Of a stretch of DNA of 39,662 nucleotides, positions 1 to 10,591 are shown piece after piece. Under the pieces are notes generated by a model, which saw only the letters and a list, made by a program, of their open reading frames with translations, searched no databases and was not told the origin of the DNA. Within the stretch, counting starts at the first letter, position 1. Each line of letters opens with the position of its first letter. The stretch covers positions 1-39,662 of the forward strand of contig JAWQRO010000406.1 in NCBI GenBank assembly GCA_033557835.1. The letters run 5' to 3'. A program made the position numbers and the translations under genes. The DNA is from Helochares maculicollis (lineage: Eukaryota > Arthropoda > Insecta > Coleoptera > Hydrophilidae).

Positions 1-109
1 ATTAATCTTCGTTCTTAATTTATAAATTTAAAATAAATTAAGTTTAAGAACCTTATTAGCAGCTAGAAACTAGTCATTTTAGTACAACACACCATTTTGT
101 TAAGAGATA

Positions 110-165
110 AACATTATAATAAAAGATGTGGAGAGTCTACTCAACATACTTTCATAAGTAACATA
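110..165 (-). repeat. Diverged copy of dispersed hairpin-end repeat
   Basis: Read on the minus strand, this stretch gives the motif TATGTTGAGT followed by a damaged version of the GGAG...CTCC hairpin and then CCACAT. It aligns with the better copies at 4529, 7919 and 35546. The stem is broken by a small deletion, so this is the most diverged of the five copies. The identification rests on similarity to other copies in the window, not on a known family name. Confidence 0.45.
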
Positions 166-239
166 AAAGTATTAGCAGATTTATATAATCAAATATGAAA
201 ATCGTTTTTATACCGCGCTACAATTATATTTTAAGCAAC

Positions 240-800
240 TTCGCTCTGCAAGTTACCGAGAATTCTTTGTTTCTTGTGTACTTTTAGAAAAACCTATTTA
301 ATTCTTAGTATCATTGACATTCTTTGTTCAATCACAGAATCCATAATCAAAACTTAATATGAAATTTTTTTTTGTAGGTTGTGAAAATTCAAAACTGCAA
401 ATAAAAATTTGCCCGCACATCTTGAAAATGATTCAGGTCTTGGTAGATTTATTTTAAATTGCAATCAAATTCAAAGTTTCATAAATTAGGAAATTCAGAA
501 TTCATCAAGAATCAGATAAACTTGATAAATTATATTTTAAAGTATCATCATTCTGCAAGACTTAGTTATTGATATTGTAACACTAACGTTCTTTGTTCTA
601 CATTTAATCACATAAACTACAGTCAAACTGAATTGGTTCTTTACTCTTAGTCTATTATTTGCAACTGCTGATTAATCTGCAAGTTCAATATTTTTAGTGC
701 TCCGCGGCATAAAAATTCAAATTAAAAAAAGGAACAGGTTTGAAAGTATAATTTTAAATTGCAATAAAATTGATAAACTACTTCACATTTCGATTTTTGT
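240..800. repeat. Degenerate tandem duplication, period about 270-300 bp
   Basis: The segment containing TTCTTTGTTC then AATCACA near 317 recurs near 587. The segment ATTTTAAATTGCAAT near 451 recurs near 750. Order is kept, so this looks like an old tandem duplication with many substitutions and indels. It lies between minus-strand pieces of a dispersed repeat (110-165 and 1285-1350) and may be the interior of the same element. No coding frame is seen. Confidence 0.4.
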
Positions 801-1284
801 GTTTTGGTAGCTAAGTCTTTAAGGCAACCCCACTCCCCGAGCGAAGCTTACTGAGTGGTTGGCATTTTTTGAATTTCCAGCCGCATGCAAATTTTTAAAT
901 TGTTAAAAATGCCAAGACTACACCATGGTCAGTTATATTACTACTTGCGATTAAGTGTAAATAAGACTACAAATGTTTAACTTTGACTGCACCTTCCATG
1001 ATTTAATTTAAGTCGAAGACCTACAGTAATAAAATATCAATAATTAAATATCACAAAAAAATCCGTCATGAATTAACGTATTCGCCATAACCAGCAAAGT
1101 GAATATGCAATATGTACTGAGCACGCTTCAAAATATAATTACAAAACATAAAAAAACGTGAAGTTCCATCTGCTTACCAGTTTTAGCTTCCTTAATCTGC
1201 AAGAAAACTCTTACTGTATTCTGAATTTCCTACCAGATGAAAATTTTCAAGTTAAGGGGTTGGTCGTGGAAATATTCAGCGAGT

Positions 1285-1350
1285 TTTAACGCACCTTAAA
1301 CCTACGAGGAATGAGCGAGCGAAGCGAACGAATCCCGAATAAACAAACCA
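1285..1350 (-). repeat. GC-rich block of dispersed repeat family
   Basis: On the minus strand this reads ATTCGGGATTCGTTCGCTTC, then GCTCGCTCATTCCTCG, TAGG and finally GTTAAAA. The same order of words occurs at 7722-7785, 8040-8096 and 39522-39575. The block stands out from its AT-rich surroundings and contains the palindromic word GCGAAGCG/CGCTTCGC. Four copies in 39 kb point to a mobile or amplified family. Confidence 0.6.
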
Positions 1351-1806
1351 AAAGCATCTGTTTCTTGACTTTTATCTCAAATTGTTTTAAGCAACGAAAG
1401 TAAAAATGTCAATTTAAATACCCTAGATTGGAATTTACTTACTAAGATGACAAATTTACTTGAAGTCTCAATATTTTAATTTTTTCCTTGCATAAAACAT
1501 TCAAGATTAACAAATAGTCCTTACGGTACTCTAATCGAATCATAGTCTTAATTAAAGAATCCTACACTCTTAAAATTGACAACCGACAGTTTTACCTGGC
1601 GAAAAATTTGCGACGGATCTACATTACTTCCCTATAATGTTTGATACCCGACTCTTCTAAAAGAAAATCATAAATTCCAGCATATTTTTTCAGTCTCATC
1701 ATGCATGCAGTATATTTAGGTTTAGCGATGGCCCTGGCAACATATTTGTACAAAGCTCGCGTGCTTTTCAGATTTATCATTGTTTTTAAGCTGTATCGCA
1801 GCGCGT
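1351..1806. other. No recognised feature
   Basis: AT-rich sequence. A 63-codon minus-strand frame at 1619-1810 has a Lys/Arg/Tyr-rich, protein-like composition and lies directly downstream of the possible piggyBac tail at 1807-2166. I could not assign it to any family, and nothing marks it as a host exon. Confidence 0.3.
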
Positions 1807-2166
1807 TCATCTGTTAAAAAAATTTGGCCCTCCGAACAAGGTTAGAAAAGGCGGCAATCGGCGTTTATAAACGTTCTTGAAGTTCGATAAGCCATCACCT
1901 TTCTCAAAGAAGACAGAGCATACATGTAAACATAGTCCGAAGTCCGATTTATACATAGACGATATGGTCGGCGGCCTTATTGATTTTCTCTGTTTTTCCT
2001 TCTTAGAAGTCCAAAAGACATGCGTGCACATTCGATGGAAGTTGGATTGGCAGGCCAGCGATTCCTTGAATTTTTGTTTGTACTCACCCGACTCGATGCG
2101 GGCTGAATATGAATGGGGAATCGACGAAATAGTAACAATAGTTTTATGCATATTTAAATACCACAA
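1807..2166 (-). pseudogene. Possible piggyBac-type transposase C-terminal remnant
   Basis: This is a 119-codon open frame on the minus strand. Near its middle, a basic stretch (KKEKQRK) is followed by MYKSDFGLCLHVCSVFFEK. This resembles the cysteine-rich C-terminal domain of piggyBac transposases, which usually has the form Y-x-C-x-x-C-x-x-x-L-C-x-x-x-C-F-x-x-F-H. Two expected cysteines are replaced and the final histidine is absent, so if it is a piggyBac tail it is inactive. No upstream DDD catalytic region was found beyond 2166. A piggyBac-like core does occur elsewhere in the window (21287-22030), which makes a second fragment plausible. The overlapping plus-strand frame (1877-2170) has no recognisable motif. 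The alternative is a chance open frame. Confidence 0.25.
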
Positions 2167-2169
2167 TTA

Positions 2170-3925
2170 ACATTAATATTAACACCTATTTGCTTACGCT
2201 CATGAACGATGCAAAACAATTGTTTTTATATTTTATTATCGGAAGCTAACCATATTTTATTTCTGCTTATTTTTTATGATTATTTCGGGACAACTGCCAC
2301 TACTGTTGTCTGCAAGAAATTATGTCCACATTATGCATGCCAAAGTTGAACATACTCCCAGAATAATAAAAGCTGGCACAGCGTTTATGGATTGGCTTTT
2401 TATTAGTTGTTTTATGAACCTACTGTTTAATGGACTTCGGCACTTTTTATTGTATTTATGTACAAGATTGATCGTTTTACTTCCTTTTATTGTCTTCTTA
2501 GCATGATGCAGAATCGAATTTACTGTTGCTGGTGACCTTGATGATAATTTTATAATGTTCATTTAATATTAGCAACAAATCAATGGCCAAGGACAAATTT
2601 CGCTGTCGTAATAGAATGAATTTTTATGTTTTTCTAATTCTTTCGTTATTTAAATTCTCTTCCAAATTTGCTAGTAATTAAAGATTTTTAAAGACTCCAC
2701 AGAAAATAGGGTCGATTTCGTAGGAATATTTCAAATATGATAAAAATTGGCGGCAAGAAGCCATGGAGATTAAAATTACCATTCACGTACAGCAAAAAAA
2801 AATACTACACAGAGATCCAATTGGAAAGACCGCAATAAAACGGTTTCTTGAATGATTTGACAACGTGTTATGGAAATGACGACGCACTCAATTGCTGGCA
2901 GACAATGCACCATGAAAGATGCATGGCCGGTTTGGTATATTTTAAGAAAATACGAAAATTTGCCCATTACTCATCCAATGACCGTGTATACCTATGTTAA
3001 TTTGACAATGGAGAACGCGGGCAGTCTTCCGTCTCAACGAGGTTCACGTAGACGTAGAGCAACAACAAACGATTGCTAAAAACAGTAATTATTATACAAG
3101 GAACGCACTATGATTGCGTTATTCTAAATTGTGCTCGTTGCTTATGGTTTCTTTTTGTTTAATATGAAGTAGGTTCTGCCATTGAGGAATAGATGTTCAT
3201 GCTCGTGCAGCATTCATTGCGTATATTATTTATGGTTTTATTCATTCATGTTTTAACTAAAATAGGAAATCGCCTTATATTTTTACCTTGCGTAATCGAC
3301 ATTGGACAAGCTCTGTACTAATTTAATTGCGTATCACTCATTTGTGTGGTCATTTTATGATTAACGATCATGCATGTTTAGTTTTACGCATAAAACGTCA
3401 TTATGATTTCTTAATGCAATGTCACTTTTTCAAAGAACAACCCAAACACAATCACCTGGCATTCAAGGCAACAATGTTTAATTACTGAAAATGCACATAA
3501 CATTACTGAATGAACTTGTATTTTGCTATTCCTTCAATAAAATTATCTGTTAGGAAATTTTAACTGCCATTGGTAGGTTGTGGAAAGGGAAAGGGAAATA
3601 ATGGTTCTCTACATAATAACTTGCATACACTTTTTGTCTGAATTTTTAAGAATAATAATGTTTATTTTTTCAAAAGCACTAAGATTACCGATGTTTTTTT
3701 TACTTACATGAAGATATAGTCTCAAAAATCTCGTTTAGAAAAGTCAATACAAAAATAATCAATGTGGTTGCATCTGTTTCCAATTTAAAATTCCGTTTCA
3801 ATTTTTAACTTTTATGTTTTGATTATTGCCGTCGAAATTTGAATCGTTCTTTAAGATTCGGTACACTTACTAGTCGATATTATATAGAAAAAATTCTGTC
3901 AGTCAGGCAGTTTCTGTAAAGGATA
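2170..3925. other. No supported gene
   Basis: AT-rich sequence with only short overlapping frames on both strands (2276-2562, 2776-3079). The 2870-3079 plus frame has a mixed, protein-like composition and ends in an Arg-rich stretch (RGSRRRRATT). I see no splice pair, homology or promoter that would support it. The rest shows no structure I can name. Confidence 0.3.
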
Positions 3926-3929
3926 TTTT

Positions 3930-4400
3930 TATATGTTAGAAGCTCTTAATGACGATATGTTTCTGGTTATTAAAAGTATAAGTTGACGGTCTTAATAGTG
4001 AAATATTTCTGGATATTAAAAACCTAAGTTGACGCTGTTCGAAGTGGTATATTTTCGGATGTTAGAAGCTTAAAATGACTCTCTTGATAGCGATACATGT
4101 CAGAATATTAAACTTCTAAGTGGACGCGCTTAGAAACGAAGATTTTTTTAGTTAGAAGAAGCTTAAACTGACACACTTAATACAGCAATATTTCTGGATT
4201 TTTAAAAACCTTCATTGACGCTCTTAAAAGCAGAATATCTTTAGATGTTAAAAGCTTAAATTGATGCTCTTCACAATATATTTCTAAATATTAATAAAAA
4301 ATTAACTGACCCGAAATATTACGGAATTTACAAAGCTCAACGTTTGTATTTAAAAGATATTGGAAGCTCAAATTCACAGCAGAATGTTTCTTGCAGTAAG
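3930..4400 (+). repeat. Degenerate 46-bp minisatellite array
   Basis: Units follow a pattern like TTGACGCTCTTAATAG...ATATTTCTGGATATTAAAA. The TGAC landmark recurs at about 3984, 4030, 4076, 4122, 4169, 4216, 4262 and 4307, so steps are 45-47 bp. The first unit (near 3951) is short by about 12 bp, and the last two, near 4350 and 4375, are strongly diverged. About ten units are recognisable. A hairpin-bearing repeat end follows at 4485-4560 in the same orientation, suggesting that the array is the interior of one transposable element. Confidence 0.75.
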
Positions 4401-4484
4401 AAGTTTCTTAAAAGTGAAAACTTACAATCCTTTACTCAAATATAGAAACTTAACATATTAAAAATAAAAAAAAAATTAAAAACA

Positions 4485-4560
4485 CTTAAAACATGAAAAT
4501 ACGGTTATTCGTTATACGAGTATGTTGAGTGGAGACGCTCCACATTTATTTGTTTAGTGA
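4485..4560 (+). repeat. Hairpin-bearing end block of dispersed repeat
   Basis: ACGGTTATTCGTTATACGAG leads into TATGTTGA and then the perfect 15-nt hairpin GTGGAGACGCTCCAC (4529-4543, 6-bp stem, 3-nt loop), followed by ATTTATTT. The same order is seen at 7880-7945 and 35510-35570. Its position just after the 46-bp minisatellite recalls Helentron/DINE-type non-autonomous rolling-circle elements, which carry internal tandem repeats and a hairpin near the 3' end. That family assignment is inferred. Confidence 0.6.
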
Positions 4561-4999
4561 TCAATCACAGAAGTACTTTACGAAAAATATTGATTTTTGT
4601 ATACACTTCAATCTTGGTATATAGATTGTTAACTGAAGTTTACTCACACATATTACATTAACCCATTTTACGTAGATAATTTGTCTTTGCAAAAAATTAT
4701 CGGAATTATAATAAAACTACAGTTTTTTATTCCATTATCTTTTCTACATTGGTTGAAATCGTTTTATATGCAGCGATAACAGCTGAGGCTTATAAGAATT
4801 ACTAATAGTAAAACATAGGCATTAAGAAGATACAACACAGATGGTTAGAATTCAACCAAAATAAATGAAACGATATTATTTGCCGCATTTTTTCTAATTG
4901 CTCATACTTGTAAATCTGCCTACATTTGCAAGAAATTTATATGAAAGCAAACCAACCAGCATGATCAGTCTTCCTGCTTGGAAGAGGGTTTGGCTTCGT

Positions 5000-5420
5000 A
5001 CGGAATTATAAACACATCTGCAAAATCAACCCCTAATCCCAGACAATAAATTGCAGCACCGTACCAGAGAGCGTTTAGAATTAGGGTGTCGGCTACATAC
5101 ACTCACACATTCACCCCTAAATATGTATGTAGATGTGCATGTCCGCGTGTAAACGTGTATGTTTTAGGGAGGTGTAGTATATAACCCCCTTCGATCACCT
5201 GGCACCGCCATGTTGGCATGCGGACCACAATGGCTGCTCGGGGGTTTCGATTATCTAGCGATCCCATCACTGATTAACGGTAGAGATTAGCGCTAGGCTC
5301 TGGCCCTAACGGACGTCCGCAGATGGGAAAAAGGGTTTATTAACACAAAAAAGTCCACCGCCGTGTATGAATGTGACGCTCCAGCGGATAATCTGGCAAG
5401 CTTCCTGCATTTTCCAAACG
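5000..5420. promoter_or_regulatory. GC-richer island with paired Pho-type sites
   Basis: This block is clearly less AT-rich than its surroundings and has no sustained open frame. It contains GCCAT at 5207-5211 in the context CCGCCATGTTGG. It also contains the reverse motif ATGGC at 5230-5234, whose complement reads CAGCCATTGTGG. Both fit the Drosophila Pho consensus CNGCCATNDNND and face opposite ways about 20 bp apart. A GAGAG (GAGA-factor type) motif lies upstream near 5067 in CCAGAGAGCG. This is compatible with a Polycomb response element or enhancer, but motif content alone is weak evidence. Confidence 0.3.
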
Positions 5421-5527
5421 AGGCGGCGACGATCTTGATGACGGAGATATCATGAAGCGCAGGCTTCAATTAAAAAATTATTAGGCTAAGCGAAAAAACT
5501 CTAATCGCCTTCCTAGAATATGCAGTT

Positions 5528-5645
5528 TTGCAGAAAAAATAACATTCCTGCAGAATTTAACCTTCGTCGAGAATTCAACGTTTCTGCAAAATTTAACATT
5601 CGTTGAGAAATTACCATTTCGGGTGAATTAACGTTTCGGGTGACC
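5528..5645 (+). repeat. 18-bp tandem repeat array, about six to seven units
   Basis: Consecutive units can be cut at 5548-5565 (CTGCAGAATTTAACCTTC), 5566-5583 (GTCGAGAATTCAACGTTT), 5584-5601 (CTGCAAAATTTAACATTC) and 5602-5619 (GTTGAGAAATTACCATTT). A 17-bp unit (5620-5636) and a partial unit starting CGGGTGA follow, and a diverged first unit precedes 5548. Alternate units are more alike (CTGCA... versus GTYGAGAA...), so a 36-bp higher-order unit is also present. The array sits about 100 bp downstream of the GC-richer island. No frame reads through it as an obvious protein repeat. Confidence 0.7.
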
Positions 5646-5649
5646 ACCG

Positions 5650-7190
5650 CGACCATCGTCAGAAGTCGAGCAAGCGCAAGCGGTATTCACATTCAGCGCA
5701 CGCACAAGAAACAAGAGAAACCACATTCATAAAATCTTACATTCCAGAGAAATAATGAGAGGCTCTATCCGTTCGCGAAAAATTGCATTTTAAAACAGCC
5801 GCTCTATTTAGCATAAAAAGGGCTTGCTGTTTCTAACAAGCGTGCTGTATGATTCGAACCATATGCTTACAGAAAGCCACTTATAAGCCATACAATCTCT
5901 AATCTCCACTCTACATTCACGAATCGTCTGGACCGGTGGAAGCCTCCGGCGAAATGTTTTTATATGGCGTCTTTAACATAATATCACTTTATTATGCCAA
6001 ATTGGCCGCGAGCAGCGAGACGAACTTGCCTCTTGCCTCAAAAAAATTAACTTCTACGGCATCCATCGCACTTAGTAGCTCGATACGCTTAAGCTAATTT
6101 AATATTTAATTTTACTACATTATATAAATTTAATGCGAAAGGTTGTATCACCGGACAAATTCATGAATTACTTGCTGGAATGTCCACCAACTTTCTAACG
6201 TTCCAGGAAAATTCGGCATTTTAGTAATTACTTGCTAAGTACGTCCGGATAATGTAAAACCACTTAAAGGTATTTATACTTTTATTTAAAATGCTCTTTA
6301 ATTACTAATGGACATTTTCTTCTGCCCATTTTAACTTTCTCCGGCAACAAGCCCTGGCCGAGAAAAAATAATCGAAAAATTCACGATTATATGGTCAAAC
6401 ATTTAGCAAAATATATTCAAATTGTCAGAACTAAATTATATATAACACTCTATACAATATTCTAAGCTAATACACATTCAATTCCAGACAGAATATCTTA
6501 ATAAAGAGCAGTAACTTAAGCAACTTCCAGAAACAATATGCTTTAAGATAAAATCTCAAAATCAAAGTCGGAAAAAAGTCATAATAAGAAGAAACTGTGT
6601 ATTGTAAGTTTTATAAGATGTTGCAAAAATAACTGACAACTATTTTGTAGTTCTTAATTGCGTTTAGTTTTATAACATATATATAAATACTAAAAGCCTA
6701 CACAGTTCATTGTAACTAGTATCTACATAAAACGACTGCAACGAAAAGTAGCACGTACAGAAATTCATAAAGCACGTATAAATTCCGATAAAGCCAGAGG
6801 TCCCCAATCCGAGCAAATTACACACCAGCTTGATTCAAGGCCCGAAATAACAATATTGCCTATAGATAATCAAACCAAATAAGTAGCTTCAAAATTATCT
6901 AAATACGTAGCGGGAGATAATCAGAAATTATACTCATCGAACGGAATAATAACACTTATTATGCACCACTTTGGTTGTATTTGATCTTGTAGATACGAAA
7001 ATAGTTTCATTATTAATTTAATTTACGATAAAAATAAAAACAAATCAGGGGATTGATTCAAAGTGAGGACGTGATACCATCAGGTGTTAATTTAAGCCGT
7101 TTTGATGGCGGGCATGCCGCAACTGCCATGTCTTGCTGGATAATACCCACATACTACGGCGCAATAAAAATGTTTACTTTTTGTCATAGC
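5650..7190. other. No supported gene
   Basis: The part up to about 6100 is moderately GC-richer and contains ACCGGT near 5933. A short repeated phrase ATTACTTGCT occurs near 6166 and 6223. From 6250 onwards the sequence is AT-rich and featureless. The 81-codon plus frame at 7053-7298 contains the small repeat listed next and shows no domain. Confidence 0.3.
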
Positions 7191-7198
7191 AATCATTC

Positions 7199-7262
7199 TT
7201 CCTACAAGAGTAAATGTTTCGCTCTTTCTGCAAGAGAAAAATTTAACTCTTTCTATAAGGTC
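7199..7262 (+). repeat. Short 25-bp tandem repeat
   Basis: CCTACAAGAGTAAATGTTTC then GCTCTT is followed at once by CTGCAAGAGAAAAATTTAAC then TCTT, and then by a partial CTATAAGG. This makes two and a half units of about 25 bp. The CTGCA...TTTAAC wording recalls the 18-bp array at 5528-5645, so the two may share an origin. Confidence 0.5.
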
Positions 7263-7714
7263 ACTTTGGCAACACTCATTACAAGATCTAAAATTTAGTA
7301 CATACTAAACCACTTCTGGATGGGCTATTGCATCTTTAAGATATTTTGTAGGTCAGCTAGGTAGGTCACACTAGATGCATCTAAATTTGCGAAGATGACA
7401 ATAATGCAAATTAGGCAAATTTGCAAAAGTAAATCGTTCCTTTAAGAAAAACTTATTGCAAACTCAAACTTAGAGTATTAGATTTTATAGCCGAATAGTC
7501 TAGAAAGCATGCGATATATCTGTCAAGAGAGAGAGAAAAACCATTGTTTTATAATGTAAACACATATTGTGCAGAATAAATAATTTCTTTTGATAACTGT
7601 CAGTCAAGAAATTATATTTGCTTAAAAACTTGTTTTATGTCTAACTTATGCAATTCACATAAACTATTAAGATTAATTTTCTGAAACACACTTGTGAACA
7701 CTCATCAAAGGCGG

Positions 7715-7950
7715 CAGAAGCTTTGCTTACTCGGGATTTGATCGCTTCGCTCACCTCTCTCTCGTAGGATGAAAATGCGTTAAAAAGTCAGCACGCTTAT
7801 TAAGGGACATGTAAAATATGAAAATATAAGATTTCTACAGAGCAAATACTATTTTATTATTTTATTTTATAAGTCCGTTATTACTTTTACGCTATACACG
7901 CTATACGTAAATGTTGAATGGAGACACTCCAGCTTTTATTTATACGATGT
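7715..7950 (+). repeat. Dispersed repeat copy with both GC-rich block and hairpin block
   Basis: This copy links the two parts of the family. The GC-rich block (7722-7785) reads GCTTACTCGGGATTTGATCG, then CTTCGCTCACC, CTCTCTCGTAGGATG and GCGTTAAAA. About 130 bp later come GCTATACACGCTATACGTAA, ATGTTGAA and the hairpin TGGAG-ACA-CTCCA at 7919-7931, followed by a TTTTATTT run. The same two blocks occur separately elsewhere, so this copy suggests that they belong to one short element of roughly 230 bp or more. No coding potential is seen. Confidence 0.6.
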
Positions 7951-8029
7951 ATACATTTTGCAATTTACCTGGGCTATTACTATTATTGTTCTGAAAGATG
8001 ATTCAGCTGTGAAAATTCATAGGAGGCCG

Positions 8030-8100
8030 CATGAGCTACGCTTTTTCGGTATTTGTTCGCTTCGCTCACCCAACCCTCGCAGAGTGAGAATATTTTAAGA
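8030..8100 (+). repeat. GC-rich block of dispersed repeat family
   Basis: CTACGCTTTTTCGGTATTTG then TTCGCTTCGCTCACCC and CCTCGCAGAGTGAGAAT repeats the word order of 1285-1350 and 7722-7785. No hairpin block follows within the next 400 bp, so the copy is partial. It starts about 100 bp after the hairpin of the previous copy, in the same orientation, so the two are effectively in tandem. Confidence 0.6.
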
Positions 8101-8469
8101 AATAATCACACTTAAAAGTATAGTTTTAAACTGTAGCAAAAGCATGATACGACACATGCTTACAATTTTATAAATATTTGTGCCTTAATTCTTTAACGCG
8201 TCCCCTAGGTAAGCAGAGCTTAAGTGGCTGTTGATGTATTTCTATATGTTCCTCTAACAGCAGCTTATAGTTCATGAAGATTCTAAAAGCGTTGTTTCTT
8301 ATCGTGTCTTGTATTAAGAAGCTAAGTAATAATAACTAAGGGCCATACGAGGGCTCTATGATATAATTCTTAAGAGCCGCTGCTTGCATAATTTTGGTAG
8401 AACTTTTCATGGTCTATTCTTACATTTTATCCATATTTTAATTTCTCTTCATGTATAAACACATCAGCC

Positions 8470-9320
8470 TGTTTTCAACATAGCAGTGTAAGTTAAAACA
8501 TACGATGAGAAGAGAAAAGAGAGAGGAAAGGATATTGTAACGAAAAAAACTAAAAAAAATTATGATGATAGAGATGATTATGCAACCTATGGGATAATAT
8601 GAAAAACATGACACCAACAAAAGTTCACTAACGAAATAATAACCGTGAAAAGAGCTATGCAACAAATTATGGATGAGCAAAAGGGAAACATCGGGAAAAT
8701 GTAAGCAAAACAAGAGCAGATGGGGAAGGATTATGGTGCAAGTCAGAGATGTGAGTATATAGGATGGGGTCAATCAAAACTAGTAAATATTGGAAAGAGA
8801 AAAGAGCGCGCGGGAGAAAGACGGAGAAATAGAGGAGCTAGAAAGGGAACTATTTTAATATATGGGTTGAAAATTGGGAAGAAGAATAATACACAACTAA
8901 AAGAAGAGGTCGTGTCGTAATTAAACAAAATCAAAATAGAGGTCAAAAAAGCTTTTAATCTGGAAAGTATGTCATATCGAGTTTAAATAAAGGAAAAGAG
9001 TGCAAATCAACATTAATGCATTAGAATAAGTGAAGGATAGAAAAAGAAGCGTTAGATACATAGTATAGTATGACAATAGAAAGGGTGGAATAAATAAAAT
9101 AACTGCGGTAAATTGCCAGCAAGAGGACTTAAGAGTAAAGAATGGTAAACTTGGGATGCCAAATGATCTGAATAGAAGATGTGGAATAGGTATGGGGCCA
9201 CAGAAAAACTAAACTGAAAGAAAATAATTTGATAGGTGATAACAATGTGCAGAGTGATTGTAGACTGGGTACATGGAATGTCTTAATCTTAAGAGAAAGA
9301 GAGAACAAGATGAATTTTCC
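8470..9320 (+). mobile_element. Decayed non-LTR retrotransposon, first-ORF type protein remnant
   Basis: A purine-rich stretch encodes, through several stops and shifts, a charged Glu/Lys/Arg-rich region (8480-8840) of the kind that forms coiled coils. It is followed by RGARKGTILIYGLKI (about 8832-8876), then a Leu/Lys/Glu-rich part and IKIEVKKAFNLES after one stop at about 8918. The series 'basic residues, I-x-IYG-(I/L), acidic and helical stretch, V-x-I-x-x-A' is typical of the N-terminal region of insect non-LTR elements often annotated as endonuclease-reverse transcriptase. At 9266-9280 the words LGTWNV appear, resembling the first strand of an APE-type endonuclease domain, after which similarity stops. 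No reverse transcriptase follows. The minus-strand open frame at 8438-8773 is its shadow. Confidence 0.5.
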
Positions 9321-10590
9321 TCATATTTGTTTTTGTTCTTCAAATTAAGCTCCTTTCAACAGACGTATTGCATTGGACCGTAAAAAATCATACTGGACAC
9401 TCTTAATAGCTGAATTGCTACTCTAATTTTTAAAGAAATCAATTTTGGGATAGACTCGACTGTGCCAAAGACACAATTTTTATCTTGTAGCAAGTCAATT
9501 TTTAGATTTATTGTCTGAGGTCTTGCTTTTTATTGTATATGTAATTGAATTTTTAATGAAACCATTTGAGAGATCATTTTCCAAAAAAGCGATTTTGAAA
9601 TTATCTTGATTTTCTTTTCAACGTTTTTTGTCTGGAAATTTAAAAGACTTTTTTAATGTGTTGCTTGCTTTGTGTATTAACAGTGTATGCAGGGAAAAAT
9701 TATGTTATGCATTTCTATAATTTGAGGTGAAAATTGATAAAGTTAAAAGTTTTGTTTAGAAAATTTGTTAGTGTGATATCTTTTCAATATCTAATACAAA
9801 ACAAAGATCTAAAGCGGAACTTTTAACTTATACCTTCCGTAAATGCATCCAACATATAGTCCGGACTTAACTATACAGATAATAGTAAATTTCTATAAAG
9901 AATATTGCAAAAAAATATAACTGCAAATATCTGCTAATCTTTTATTATAACGTATATTTGCCAGAAAAAGGACGAACGAAACTATCTAATCTGATTGGGC
10001 AAAGCATAATTGGTTCATTGTGTTTTATGAGTTTCTTGCTATATACACCAAAGTTCAAAAATTAAACTATTAAACCATATTTCAATTATAGCTTTTGGTT
10101 TCATTATTTCTCTTATAATACACAAAGACAATGCCGAAAAATTTTCTTAAAGATTGCTGTACAATATTGTATTTATTATTAAGCATAAAAATAAATAATA
10201 TTTAAATTGAAAAGAAACAGCCATCAACAAACAGATTGCAATTTACAATAAAAGCATCAAAATTATAATTTAATATTAAAAATATACAAAATTGCAGATT
10301 ATTGACTACATTTTGTTTACATTTTCCGTTCAGAGTTGTCTTCATTTTGCACATAAATATTTTTCTGGTCTCAATAATAGCAGTCGTAAATTATCATAGC
10401 TGAATCTATATTTTTGGCTTACAGTGGTATATTTGGTTGGTATCTAAAGTTTTCTTTATGTAAGTACTAATGCAATTGACGAGAGCTTTGTGCTTTATTT
10501 ATGGTTCCAAGTAGGCAGCACGCCACTGGTGAGGGGAATTTAGAAGAACCAGGTGCCCGGAGATCACGGTCTTTCCATATTTTAAAAATT
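9320..10590. other. No recognised feature
   Basis: AT-rich and without sustained frames. The last 110 bp, from about 10480, become GC-richer as the open frame at 10592 is approached. No TATA/initiator pair was convincing there. Confidence 0.3.
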
Positions 10591-10591
10591 A

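Noticed and set aside
8438..8773. 111-codon minus-strand frame, Leu/Ile/Phe-rich
   Set aside because: It is the complement of a purine-rich coding relic on the plus strand (non-LTR ORF1-type), which gives hydrophobic codons on the opposite strand.
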